A DNA stretch of 64,000 bases, taken from contig JAUMIR010000001.1 of the NCBI GenBank assembly GCA_030847615.1, positions 164,645,001 through 164,709,000 on the forward strand, read 5' to 3'. A program made the translations under genes and the position numbers. The notes under the pieces were generated by a model that worked only from the letters and a program-made list of their open reading frames with translations, had not been told where the DNA came from and did not search any database. This document shows positions 33,758-45,039 of this stretch, in pieces. This stretch comes from Gambelia wislizenii (taxonomy: Eukaryota > Chordata > Lepidosauria > Squamata > Crotaphytidae). Numbering within the stretch: position 1 is the first letter of the stretch; every line of letters starts with the position of its first letter.

Positions 33758-35058
33758 GGGTGCCATTTACACGATGAAAATGTAGTGGAAAGAATTTGTG
33801 TCGAACCCTGGTTGTTTACATGTACATTGGGTCGGGCATGTGATTTTCAGAAGGGGGGGCCACCTTTTATCCCTCAACCTGCGGGACTTCCAATCCCACA
33901 GGTTGTGCTGGTTTTTAAAAAAGTCACTGGAGGATTCGGAAAATCAGAAATGTAAACAGCCCAGTACAAGCTATCTCGGTACTAGGGGATGACCGGAAAT
34001 GGTGACCGGGGGTGGGCTCAGAAAGCAGCGACCAGAAAAGGAGGGGTCAGTCACCCGTTCAACAGATCCAGCCTCACCAGCTGAAAACCAAGGCATCCCT
34101 TCCAGCTGCACGAAGGTTTGTGTGTGTGTGCATGTACTAAATCACCCTGTTCAATGGATTTCTACACTGCAACCCTTCAGCTTTAACCTGTTCCTCTCCT
34201 GCATGCTGGGTTTACATTTGAAAGAGAGAGTAAATAATAAACGAGATCGTGGGCGGAGGATTGCCCATTCATTCCCTGCCTGGATCCCCTCCCTGGGTCT
34301 GAACGGATAATCAAACATTCATCCACCACCCCCCAAGGCACAGTAAAAAATGCCAGCTTCTGAGTGAATAATCACACATTCATTCATCCCCCTCCCTCAA
34401 GGCACAGTAAAAACTGCCATCGTCTGGGTCTTTCAAAATGCCTTGTATGTCACTGGCTTGAAACCTTCACTCCACAGCTGCCTCTGCTTGAAAGATTAAC
34501 ATTTTAAAGAGACAGGACAACGGCAAGCCTCTGCCCCCTGCACTCCGTTTGTACTAGCTTTGGGCTTGTGCGTGCTTTTTATCTCATACTCCCCAGCACC
34601 AACTGATTGTTCTCCCCCCCCCAACAATTTAGCTGGCTGTAAATGGTGATCTTTCATTTCTAAAGGAAAGCACAGTGTTTAGCCACTGAACGCTCCCTCT
34701 CATCCCCAATGCAGAAGCTTTAACAAACATTTGAGCCAGCCAATAGCATCGCTCGTGGCATGGAACTCTAAAGGAAGCACGTCACTGAGATTGTGAAAAC
34801 ACGAGTAATCGCATCCTTGATTGACAGCCCAAAAAAAAATCCTGGTAAACTAAACATGTGTAAACAGCAAAAGCATGGGATATAAGAGTGCAGGATAAAT
34901 GAAAAAATACGAGACTTGATGCTGTGTAAATATGAATCACGGGTTCTTCCAGAATTTCCTTAAGAGGGACAAAAATCGTTTAAACAGCACGGAACGAATA
35001 CGGGATCAGGAAGTCCCGGTACGCCCCACAACAAAAATTGCCGTGTATCTGGCACCCA
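33758..35058. mobile_element. Unclassified 1.3-kb DNA-transposon-like element
   Basis: Left end GGGTGCCATTTACACG and complement of right end GGGTGCCAGATACACGG are inverted repeats about 1.3 kb apart. Subterminal 'gtaaacagc' motifs occur near both ends (about 33952, 34860, 34980). The interior holds a tandem duplication of about 65 bases near 34300-34430 and a CCAAT-like motif ('agccaatagc', about 34738). No transposase frame was seen and no clean target duplication was found. hAT-like termini are possible. Confidence 0.5.
34302..34430 (+). repeat. Tandem duplication, two units of about 65 bases
   Basis: Each unit contains 'aatcaaacattcat' or 'aatcacacattcat', then 'aaggcacagtaaaaa.tgcca'. 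Moderately diverged; it lies inside the unclassified element. Confidence 0.75.
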
Positions 35059-35198
35059 GAATAGCACTCAGACAGATGGGAAACTTGGCAGGAGTGAGAT
35101 GATATTCCTGTATCCCACTATCACTTCACTTTCTCAGCTCTCCAGCTTGTGCTGGCACTGAATTGGATACCCAGGAAGCCTTAGCTGAGAGAGACTAA

Positions 35199-36286
35199 GG
35201 GCTTATATACGTGGGCAATATACCCCATCTTACCCCCATCTTAGAGCCCTGCAGTCCTGACTATGCAGGGCTTTTTGCCCCACTTTCCCCTAAGGGCAGG
35301 GCCCTTTACCACATTTTTTTAAAAAAAATACCTGTTTTAATCTGTTCCTGCCAGGAAGTAACAGATCAGATCCTGCACGGCCACAGGAGCCCATTCCAGC
35401 AGGCCAACCTGTAGCTGCAGCTTCAGCTACAGGTCTCTCTTAGGACTTTATCAGACCAGACTCTGAACAACTGTTTCCTGCCGTATTTTGAAGCATTTTT
35501 TCCTGGCACGATAATCATTTTCATCATACCTTCCTATAATATCATGAAAAAGCAGCTTCAGCATTATTAAGACATAAATACTCGTGCCATCTACTTCCGT
35601 GTTCTCTGGGGTGCATGATCTTCCTGATTCTCACAAGAAGACATGAGTGCCCTTAAAAGTTTTTTAAAAACAGCTATTTTAAAACAAAAAATGTACACAC
35701 AAGCACAGAAACACACTAAAAAAGTTCAAAGTAAACCAGGAAGGTGCATAAAAGGCCTCCTTACCTTTCTTGGTCTCAACTGGTAGTGTTCTGCTCATTG
35801 ACAATGTAATCACAAGAGGAAAATGATGCAAGTTTTCAGGCACAGGCAATACCGGCACAAAAACACCATGGCAGATCTATTGATGGCATGGTACATCATC
35901 AACAAAAAAAAACCTTATTTTCTACCCATAATCGCAAAAACACAACGTTGTCTGGTATGCATGCCCTTTCGCATTCATTGGGTGTTGTTATGATGCCATA
36001 TTTGCCATGTCTGATAAAGTCCATTCTCTCTCTGATGCAGGAAGAGGACTGCAGCATGTGACCAAGGCTGGTTGCATGCAGGGTGCCTTGGTCACATGTT
36101 GAGGGCTGGCTTCCTGCCTTCAGAGAGATGAGGGAGAAGCTGCTGGCAGCAGCTGCAGCGACCAGCCAGTGTGCCCATCGGGACTCCAGCCCATTTGGAG
36201 GTGGTAACAGGGGAGGTACAGGCCTGATCCACAGCCAGGATATGCTGGCTCCCTGCCAGCATATCCTGGCTCATGTAGATGAGCCC
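35199..36286 (+). mobile_element. Harbinger-like MITE H2, split by H1
   Basis: Left end GGGCTTATATACGTGGGC, right end complement of GGGCTCATCTACATGAGC, flanked by exact TAA duplications (35196-35198, 36287-36289). The interior shares 'agccctgcagtcctga' with the 26.7-kb copy and 'tgaccaaggctggttgcatg' with the others. An H1 element sits inside it at 35443-36022. Confidence 0.87.
35443..36022 (+). mobile_element. Harbinger-like MITE H1, long form, inside H2
   Basis: Termini GGACTTTATCAGAC and GTCTGATAAAGTCC are a perfect 14-bp inverted pair. The left flank is TTA and the right ATT, so the target duplication is not clear. Core at about 35620-35790 ('tctcacaagaagacatgagt'). The stem-loop region is at about 35878-35903. 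The outer hairpin near 35925-35995 is imperfect. Confidence 0.85.
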
Positions 36287-36782
36287 TAACTCTCCAGACT
36301 CAGAATTTAGAAAAGTTACTTTTTGGACTCCACCTGGCTGAAGGATTATGAGAGTTCTTGTCCAAAAAAAAAAGTGACTTTCCCAAACTCTGTCTTAGCA
36401 ACCCTATTTGTGTCTCAGTTATGCACATTGGGTTGCCCTTTTAATCCACACACTGGTTGACAGAGATCTTATAATTAACCAAAATGCCATAGAATAGCAG
36501 CAGCAGACCAGAGCGGGCCACAGTTCATCTTGCTGAAGTAAATCAAGAAGAGAGAACATAGAGAAGTCTTTTTCTGTGTTCCAAGTAGAGTAGACCCATA
36601 AATCAGTAGGATTCAAGCCAGTATTTATAATCACTCTTCCCCTTCACTGGCATGTGTCTTCCCTCTATGCACAACTACCCTTATCTATGGGGGTCTTTGG
36701 TCCTCAGAGGGTGTTATATACATCATCTCTCAGGCATATGGTCTTTAAAAAAAACCTCTATAGCAAGGATGTGAGACACAAG

Positions 36783-36885
36783 TGGTCCTCTAGATGTTGC
36801 TGGACTGCAGCTCTCATTATCCCTCACCAATGGTCAGGCTAGTTAAGGCTGATGGAAATTGCAGTCCAGCAACTTCCCTTCCCCT
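36783..36885. mobile_element. Palindromic MITE, 'CTCCAGATGTTGCTGGACTGCA' family
   Basis: 'agatgttgctggactgcagc' on the left is matched inverted by 'attgcagtccagcaac' on the right around a short centre. Related copies at 44.3 and 58.95 kb. Probably hAT-derived, but no target duplication was resolved. Confidence 0.6.
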
Positions 36886-36889
36886 ATTG

Positions 36890-37529
36890 TGCAGATATAG
36901 ATAGGGGGGGGGGAGAACCAAGTAGATATGCCTCAAAACCACCACTTATCACCAGTCAACAATCAGGCCCCAACTATAAAATATGGTAAAGCCATCTCCC
37001 AACAAAGGAAAGCTTCTAAATTGGGTAAGGAACTGGGTAAGGAAAATCACTGCCTCCTACTCCTATTCCCTCACTTGGGATCTTCAAGCACCAGTCATCC
37101 CAATCCACATGACAATAAGAATTAGTCTTCTTCCTGTTACCCAGCCCTGCCACCAAGTTGGTCACAGTTTTAAAGGGCTTCTGATCTTTAAGAGAAATGA
37201 AAGCCCAAGAGGAGATGTACACATCTCTCAGTGTTCCGGGTCATTACTGAGTGAAGATGTTATTCTCATAGCTCTTCTCTCAACAGCAGGATGGCTGAGC
37301 AGTGTAGATCACTTGATATGAATTAGCACCCTAAATGAGGCTAGGCAGCTTTAATCATGGGAACTTTAATCCTCAGCCCAGCAAGGTGGCCTCAGCTTGG
37401 GTTGGGTACTTTTGTACCTGCAATTTGCATTGCAAAACCAAAGGTCCCTTTGGAACAAATAGGTCTCTTTTTGCAATGCAGTTTGAAGGCATGGGCTCAG
37501 GCTCTCCCAACAGAGTATTGTGTTATGTG
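36890..37529. other. Unassigned sequence
   Basis: A G-run at 36905-36913 and an inverted 'tttgcattgcaaaacc' motif near 37425. No gene recognised. Confidence 0.4.
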
Positions 37530-38095
37530 CAGGTGAGGGAAAGATGGGGGGATCAGCGTAGCTGTGATCTATAAAGACCATCTTAGCCTGACCAGATGAC
37601 CTATTAGGGAACTGGACCACATTGAGTGTGAGTACCTGAACCTGAAAACCAGGGATAGACTAAGGAGTCTGTTAGTGTACCATCCACCCCGCTACCTATT
37701 GGCCTCCCTGGCCAAGCTCATGGAGCTGGTCTCGGAGTTGATGCTGGAGTCACCCAGACTTTTGATCTTCGGTGACCTCAACATCCCATTTAAGACCAGT
37801 TTGTCTGTAGCTTGGGAGTTCATGGCATCCATGACAAACATGGGCCTATGCCAACTGGTTTCAAGGCCTACACATTCAGCAGGTCACACCCTTGATGCTA
37901 TTTTCAGCTCAGAACATATGGATCTGTGGGCAGAGGTGATTAATACCTCCGAGTTGTCATGGACAGATCATTTTCTGCTCAGCGTTACTATCATGACTAC
38001 TATCTGTCCCTGCAGGGGTGGTGGACCTATTAAGATGGCCCGCCCTCGAAGGCTAATGGATCCTTTAGGATTCCAGAGAGCCTTAGAGGGTTGGA
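37530..38095 (+). pseudogene. CR1/L2-type LINE endonuclease fragment
   Basis: The frame at 37675-38127 has SPRLLIFGDLNIPFKTSL, GHTLDAIFSSEH and ELSWTDHFLL, aligning with the endonuclease of the 18.8-kb LINE (GDFN has become GDLN). Similarity continues to PRRLMDPLGFQRALEG and then stops at about 38095. The upstream portion is frameshifted. The fragment is truncated on the 3' side, which is unusual for a LINE and implies a later deletion or rearrangement. Confidence 0.85.
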
Positions 38096-38659
38096 TCAGG
38101 AGATGGCATGTAGCTACGATATTATAGCTATACCCCAATCTTTAATATTTATTTAAAAACTAAAAGCTTTTCATCAAATGATAGTCCAAATGGGTTCCAG
38201 GTGGCATGCCTAGAATCTGGATAAGACCCAACTATCCAGATACTATGGTAACCCTAGATCTAGGAGTTACAGCCCACCTAATCCTCCACTCTAGGTTTCC
38301 ATTTGGATAGGAAGTTCACATTTGTTTGTTTAAAAAAAAACTGAACTTGAAGGCAGAACTATAGGACCACTGGGTCATGTAGTTTGGTGCTATGTTCCAC
38401 TGATAAATAGAGTGACTCAGACTTGAACTATGATATGCAAACTATGATAGCACTATTTTGACAAGGTGGTCCTCCCCCAAGTGTTTATTATAGTATTTCT
38501 TGCATTCAGTGTGCTTTGTTTGAAATTGGTCATTGGGAGGTGAATATGGCTTCATTTACAAGTCTGATTGCTAAAACGAATATCTCAGAGGAAATCCCAT
38601 TGTAAAAGGGAAACAGGTTAACTGTAGGAAATATACATTCCCCTTAACATCTGTTGCAT

Positions 38660-38805
38660 CTCATGAAGTGGAAGCTTGTCCACGGAAGCTTGTGCTAGCG
38701 ATATCTTTGTCTCCATTAGTCTCAAAGGGGCTACAAGATTCCTTTATATCTTTGTTATGCTGAAACAGACCAACACAACCATGTCTTTGAATACTACCTT
38801 AACTT
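38660..38805 (+). mobile_element. Possible PLE-type tail
   Basis: 'gtggaagcttgtccacggaa', 'attagtctcaaaggggctac' and 'tgctgaaacagaccaacaca' match the order of motifs in the PLE tails elsewhere in the window, weakly. No coding part. Confidence 0.4.
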
Positions 38806-39005
38806 CTTGTTTGACTCTGACATCCTAGTCTTATGTACAGTATATTGATGAAGATGTTAGTCTCACTGGGACTTATCCCAAATAAGAGCCCAAAGGACTA
38901 AAACTTTGCTTTCACTGGTAAATTAACTTAAATTTTAAGCCCTATAAAACAAAATATAAAAATAGTGTATGCACAAAATATAAAAACAGTTGCTTGGGAT
39001 GAGAG

Positions 39006-39037
39006 AGAGAGAGAGAGATTGAGAGAGAGAAAGAGAT
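39006..39037 (+). repeat. GAGA simple repeat
   Basis: An interrupted (GA)n run, ending beside the left end of a Tc1/mariner-like MITE. Confidence 0.8.
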
Positions 39038-39039
39038 TA

Positions 39040-39279
39040 CAGTTGTCCCTTCATATTCGCTGGGGTTTGGTTCCAGGACCCCGCCCCCCGTGGATACCAA
39101 AATCCATGAATACTCAAGTCTCATTACAGTATATGCAATGGCATAGCAAAATGGTGTCCCTTATATATGATGGCAAAATCAAGGCTTGCTTTTTGGATTA
39201 TTATTTTTTAAAGAATATTTTCAAGCAGTGAATACTTAAATCCGTACATACCAAATCCGTGGATATGGAGGGACAACTG
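39040..39279 (+). mobile_element. Tc1/mariner (pogo/Tigger-like) MITE
   Basis: Ends CAGTTGTCCCTTCATATTC and complement of CAGTTGTCCCTCCATATCC, flanked by TA on both sides (39038-39039, 39280-39281). Shares the interior with 25.75-25.98 kb in the opposite orientation. Non-coding, 240 bp. Confidence 0.87.
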
Positions 39280-39281
39280 TA

Positions 39282-40690
39282 ATTTAAATGATTTGTTGTT
39301 GATTATGACCTCAATACCCTTATATCTTTGTTCAAAAGGTGTCATGTTGGAAACATTATCTTTTTGTAATCATGTTGGCTGGGGAGTTCTGGGAGTTGCA
39401 GTCCAAAATACAACTTTTTCAAGCTTTGAACAATACTAGTTGCCATTATTCGTTTAAAAGCTGCCTACAAATGAAGGTATGCCAATTGACTTGCAAAACT
39501 CAATGGATACGGACAAATAAACTTTTCTCTTGCAACAGTCCCATCTTTTCTCTTCACAAACATCTTGCAAATTGACAATGATCGTCCTCTGCTGGAAAAC
39601 TCTCCTGTCCTTCAGGCCACCCGCTGTACTAGGCATTTCATTAGTGCTGGGATTGTCAGCTATGGAATGTCACTGTGGCCTGCCGAGTAGGAAGCCTGAT
39701 GCATTGGAAGACATATTGTCTGCAGTGCTTGGCTCCAGAGCTTACAAGAGCAGAACTTCCTAATTATTTCTGCAGATACTTTGGACACTGCCAAAAGCCT
39801 GATTAAAAACTGATTGAGAGAGTGCAGGCAGGTTGAGTTAAGATGCTCTCTTGGCTCTGTTTTCTTTTTTGTCACACTGCAAGCTTGGATTTCTCTTTGC
39901 TTGTTTTAGGTCTCCACTCCAAAGGCACTTTTTCTCCAAGAGTAAAACATATTATATTGTTATGTTAAAGATTTGCAAACCAGGTGCTTCTGATGGCTGT
40001 CAAAACAGATTGTGTAAAGCAGATTAGCAACTTGTCAAAACAACTTTCAGTTGTCCTTTTTGTCACTCATATTTTGAACTGGTCCAAGTTAAAAGAGCAG
40101 GTGTTTCTTAGGTTTCTAAAAGCTGCAGCCCTGAGCAGACTTACGAGGAAATTTCATGCTCAAGCACACATAGACACAAATGTCATACAGGGGAAGGGAA
40201 CCATTTTTCTGTCATAGACCAGATTCCTTTGAAAAAAGCTTGGAAATGTTACCTATTTGGACAGCAGCTTCCAAAATCCTTCAGCCAGAATGGCCCCAGC
40301 TGTACTGGTCATGTGGTTAATGTTTTTTTTTTAAGTTTTCTGAACTATGCCCTTGGGAATAATCAATTGTGGAATAGCACATACCAGCAGTGGACCAAGC
40401 CAAACCTCAAGGGGATGGACTACCCCTTTTCTCTTTCTGTCATGTCTTGAAACAGGCATGGTTTCCCACCCCTGTCTCTTAGGCTGAGGGATCAAGACCT
40501 CTTGCCACCTGTCAGCTAAATCTGGGTCCTGTCTGGGGTTGAATGCTTGTTATAGTTATGAGCCATTAATAAGCAAAACTGATCATTGCTACTGAGTAAA
40601 AAAAAAATCAATCCATATTTATTTGTGATTGTGCAGTAGTGTGTCTACCACAAAAGAAAAAGTAGCAGCAGAGAAATCTCAGGCCTTGTT
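39282..40690. other. Unassigned sequence
   Basis: No gene was recognised. The phrase 'gggagttctgggagttgcag' (about 39383) is a lone half of a palindromic MITE of the 36.8-kb type. Confidence 0.4.
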
Positions 40691-40699
40691 AAAAATGAG

Positions 40700-41748
40700 T
40701 TTATAAAATTTAGAAGTATCGTTTTAACTCCACAGTGCCTCCCCCTGTCTGTAGCAAAAGGGGTATGTTATACTAGCCTGGGAGCTCTCAGCTTGGAACC
40801 CTGAGAGTTAGCTTTTGCTCCTGGAGCTCTCTGCCTGGAACTCCAGAAGTCACTTTTTCCAAGACACAATCCTAAGGATCCCTCTAGCCTGGAGATCCTT
40901 CAGAACTATGTCTCCCAAAGTTGCCGTCACCACCTCTTGATTTGAGTACCCCTAATTATGGACCAAGAGGAGACCACAGGGAATTGGGAACCCCCTGCCA
41001 CTGTAGAGCTGTATCCACCCCTTCCGTCTATCCTGAAGTAAGGGCAATAGAGTAATCAAGTGGGAAATCAGGCTCATGCAAGCATCAGTTAAGAGAAATT
41101 AATAAAGCTTATTTTATTCAGGCAGAGATTGAGGCAAAGTTTAAGGCAAATCACTTCATGAAGAAAGCAAAGGTCAGAGGCTTAGAGTTACAGATTATTA
41201 CAAAGCATTCAGTTATTTCAGCTACATTCAACCAAAACTTAAAAAAAACATAACATTCCTGATGCCATCTAAAACATTCCCTAAAGATCCTACTCATAAT
41301 CTCAAGCAGTAATACATAGGATGCCGTTCACATCCATCTGGAATCAGGGGAGCTGTGAGCTAGGCTAGCCAGCCCTGCTCCAACAGCTATCCCCCCAGCT
41401 TCTCTTTGTTTCAGTTCATCTCTCAGCTCCAAAACATGGTGTTTGTTTCAGGACCTCCTTTGTCTCTCTCTTGCCTCATGGCCGAGGCAAGTATAAAACC
41501 TTTTTCAAATCCCCGGTTTCAAAGTTGTGATTGGCCAGTTCTGGTCTGGTGATATGATGTCACTGATGATGCTATCTCAGGAGGTGTCCCTCACCTCCCC
41601 CTTGGTTTTTAACTCTTGGGTTATCTGATGTCATGCTGACAACAATCACTATTTGCAGATAATGGGAAATGTAGTCTTTGCAGAATGATGGGAGTGTTAT
41701 CACCCTGCAAGCAGGATGATGGGAACTCCATCATGACAGGATACACCA
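40700..41748 (-). mobile_element. Possible diverged LTR
   Basis: On the minus strand the segment begins TGTCATGATGGAG at 41748, similar to the start of the confirmed solo LTRs. It has a TATA-like 'ggttttatacttgcc' (complement of about 41488-41502) and a polyadenylation-like 'aataaaataagctttatt' (complement of about 41100-41117). The order U3-TATA-polyA fits an LTR. The 3' boundary and target duplication could not be found. Confidence 0.35.
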
Positions 41749-44305
41749 ACCCTGTGTTACTTTAGAGGGCTGACATAACTGACAGTCTCTCAGTCACAGC
41801 CTTCCTTCCTCTAACCTTCCTCTAAAATGATGAACTTTAACTGCATTCATTACAGGGGGTGCAGGGAGGGGGTAATGTTTGCAAACCCGGGAAACACTCA
41901 GTTTGGGAACTGTTGGAGGAAGGGTACTTAGTCCTTTGGTCTAGCAAATGTTGTTCTTGTGAAGTTTTTATTCATTGAAGGTGACCAAAATGTGGGAGAA
42001 GTCTCCAACCATTCTCAATGTATTAAGGACATAAAGCTAACTTCTTTTACACAGTGGAATAAATCAGTATCTTCATATTCACAATTTAATACAGGGTAAG
42101 ATTTCTATTCTACAGATGCATAACAGTGCACATTTCATGCCTTTACTCTATGTCAACAATCCTGGGAGGGAGGGATTACAGGAAAAATCTACAATGACCA
42201 GCTACAAATACACAAAATTCACTTTCATTCTTAGCATATTTTAACCCAGCTTTCTTTTGGAGAAAATAGCCTCCTGAGTGAAATAACAAATGTATCCATT
42301 TGGGAGTAATTGCCCAACTTCTCTTTCTAGGTTTTAAATGAGACAAGACAGTACAACCACTCCAACAGGTAACTGTGCCTTTTGCTTGGTTAAGACAGTG
42401 AAAATTTCTGGGATCACCCCTTTGTTAAAACTTTAGGGAAAGGTTTCATTATTCAGCATAAAAGGTTTGGCAGAATATTCTCATAATTCTGCAGAGAAAG
42501 AGGGATGAAATGCACTTCATCTGTCACATCCCAAGCAGGTAGTGCAAACTTAAATATTCATGGTAACTGGAGCTAAAGAGCAGGCAGACACAACCTCTCA
42601 GCATATAAACTCATGCTTTGGAAGATCATTAATTATGCCTGTTGTAGGCCAGAAGCAGTAAATAAAGAGGCCGGGGTGAGGAGACAATATCCCAGCAGAT
42701 GCAAATGTTGCAATCAGGACAAGTTGGAACAAAACCCCTGGGAGGAGTGTCAGTAGAAGGAGCAGGAGAACGAAGCATGAATTGTGCACTGGGAAATGCA
42801 AAACAGAAGAGACGTGCTTTGTGTTTTCCACTGAATTAATCACAGCTGTGTAGCCCAAAACACCAAGACTGAATCATATTTGGGGTGGATTTTGAGGCAA
42901 AACAAAAGTCAGAAAATTGTTCTGAATTTTGGTTGGATGAGAACATCATAATGACATGTCTCAGATTTATATGCTACCGTGCCTCTCACTCTTTTTAGTT
43001 CCTTATCCTGCATAACTCTTTATTGGAGTATGTGAACCTACAGGATACAAGATTACAGATCCTTATTTAGGGGGCTTACAGATGATAGGAAAATACAGAT
43101 GACACACTGGAGCAGTGGGGTTCATTACTACATACTGTATACATTGAAAGAATGGATGATGGTAGATCATAGGGCTAAGCAAATCAATTCTGCTCCCTGT
43201 TTTTCATGTCCCCAGAAGCCCTACTCTCTTCTTCCATGACCGCTAGCTGTCATAACCCCACCTTTTGACATTCACAATGTGTTAGAAGATGTATGTGCAT
43301 ACCAACATATAGGCATAAACCTCTCTCCCTCCATATGACTGGGTCAGGGTCCTTTCTCACATGGAGGGAGGCATTGGTTTGTATATACAGCTCCTTCCAA
43401 AATGTTCTGGGTGAACACAGGACTAGGCCTCTAGGCACACAGCAACAGGGCAAGGTTAAGCCACACTACACCACAACTGTCCCCACCCCAGTGCCTTCTT
43501 TCAGCATGTGTCGGAGGTCGTGTGAACTCCTCTCTCATGTGATTCATTGTTGGCATGCTGCAACACCTACAAGGGCCTGTGAGTTGTCCCACCCTGTCTC
43601 CTGTGCATAAATGTGTCTGGATGCATGTAGAAACCTGAAAAGCTTGGAAACTGGCCATGAGAGAACCTGGAAAATGCAACAGAGCTAGCACAACCTTGGG
43701 GTGTCAGTGTAGTGGCTTGTCACATACACAGAAGCAGAAAATATAACTCAAATTCACCATTTTTCCAAATAATGCTTGTCTTGACTGGGGGCATTAATCA
43801 GGCCCTTAGATATGAGTACAACAATAGAGCCACATACATTCAGAGTATCCTCCACCATGTGCTCTGAACCTGATTATCCAAGAAAGACCCCCTGCTGAGT
43901 TTAGTGAGAATTATTTCTGAATGATTAGATTTAGGGATTCAGCCTGAGACCATTCCTAAGAATTAAACAAAAAACCACAACCTTTTAGTTGGTTGAATGG
44001 GCCTTAGCAACTCAAAACACTTCTGATTTCAGTTTGTGACATATCTGTATTAAAAATCATGTTTATAGGAAATATGTTTTATTTGCAAGCCCCTGGTTTC
44101 ACTGGGAAAAGCTACTAAAGTTCATTAGATTATTTCCAGTCCACATTGCAATCCCACATTTGCATTGCTTGCACATCAATTCATGGTTTGAAGGGAAAGC
44201 AATGTTGGCTGAAAAGCGAAACAGATTAAAAGCAGAATAATAGAATCTCTTGTGCCTTGTGTTAATTCCCAGAGATATCCTTCACTTTAATGCTGGATTT
44301 AAAAG
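41749..44305. other. Unassigned sequence
   Basis: About 2.5 kb with no recognised gene or repeat. Short frames on both strands lack domains. Confidence 0.45.
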
Positions 44306-44402
44306 CTTGTGGCCCGCCAAGATGGTGTTGGATTGCAACTCCCATAGCCATCATAGCCAATAGTGAGGGGGTGCAGTCTAATATCATCTGGAAGGCCACA
44401 AG
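44306..44402. mobile_element. Palindromic MITE, 97 bp
   Basis: Ends CTTGTGGCCCGCCAAGATG and complement of CTTGTGGCCTTCCAGATG. The interior has 'ggattgcaactcccatagcc'. Same family as 36.8 and 58.95 kb. No target duplication seen. Confidence 0.7.
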
Positions 44403-44614
44403 TTGCCCACCCCTTTTCCTATCTGCCATACTCAGGCATGAGCCCTCCCCAAACTAGCATCTTCTCAACCCTTACATAAAGACACACAAACAGAAATTCT
44501 ATGATCACTCTTTGAAAGTTTTGTTGTATGGCATTTGTAGCCAACCGACATATAGTACGGCATGGACACAATCAGAGGCAGGGAGCTGGTATGTAAGCCT
44601 GGTAACCAGTTTGT

Positions 44615-44800
44615 CATAATGGTTAGAGTGTTAGACTAGGACTTTTAGAAACCCAGGATCAAATCCCTGGGCGACCCAAGGTGTCATAGTGACTTTGGGC
44701 CCAGTCTAACCTACCTGTCAAAGCTGCAATGAGCATAAAAATGGGATGAGACTAGGAACATGATATCTTTGAAGGAACAGTGGGAAAAATATGTACTTTA
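44615..44800 (+). mobile_element. Degraded tRNA-derived SINE
   Basis: 'taatggttagagtgttagac' and 'ccaggatcaaatccctgg' resemble tRNA A and B boxes, followed by 'gtgactttgggc'. The tail differs from the Bov-B-type SINEs. Confidence 0.5.
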
Positions 44801-44952
44801 CACTCCTTTAATGCAAGGATTGCAGCTAAGGTCAGAGGGAACAAGGAGGCCAAGGGAGGTGGTCAATGATGCCCTGGATCCTATTATTAGCCCCAACTAC
44901 AGTACACCTATTGAACCAATGGGATTCACATAACTGTTGACTTAGCACAGGG

Positions 44953-45037
44953 TTGGGAATTGCCAGACTGAAAACCGGAGAGTACTCCCGTGCCTTTAAT
45001 GGTTGTGTACACTTTAATGGTACAGGCAACCCTAGAT
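44953..45037. mobile_element. Short MITE, TTGCCAGACTGAAAACTGG family
   Basis: 'attgccagactgaaaaccgg' at the left and 'aggcaaccct' at the right, with 'gcctttaatggttgtgta' inside. It has lost the central arms present at 6.8 and 31.9 kb. Confidence 0.55.
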
Positions 45038-45039
45038 GG

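Noticed and set aside
35440..36030. A hAT-type 8-bp duplication (GTCTCTCT/TTCTCTCT) around the H1 element
   Set aside because: One mismatch in a low-complexity CT sequence; the other H1 copies show 3-bp TNA duplications instead.
39282..44305. Search for host exons in the longest repeat-poor stretch
   Set aside because: Frames are short and no protein family or convincing splice-bounded coding block was recognised. Exons too short to see by eye cannot be excluded.
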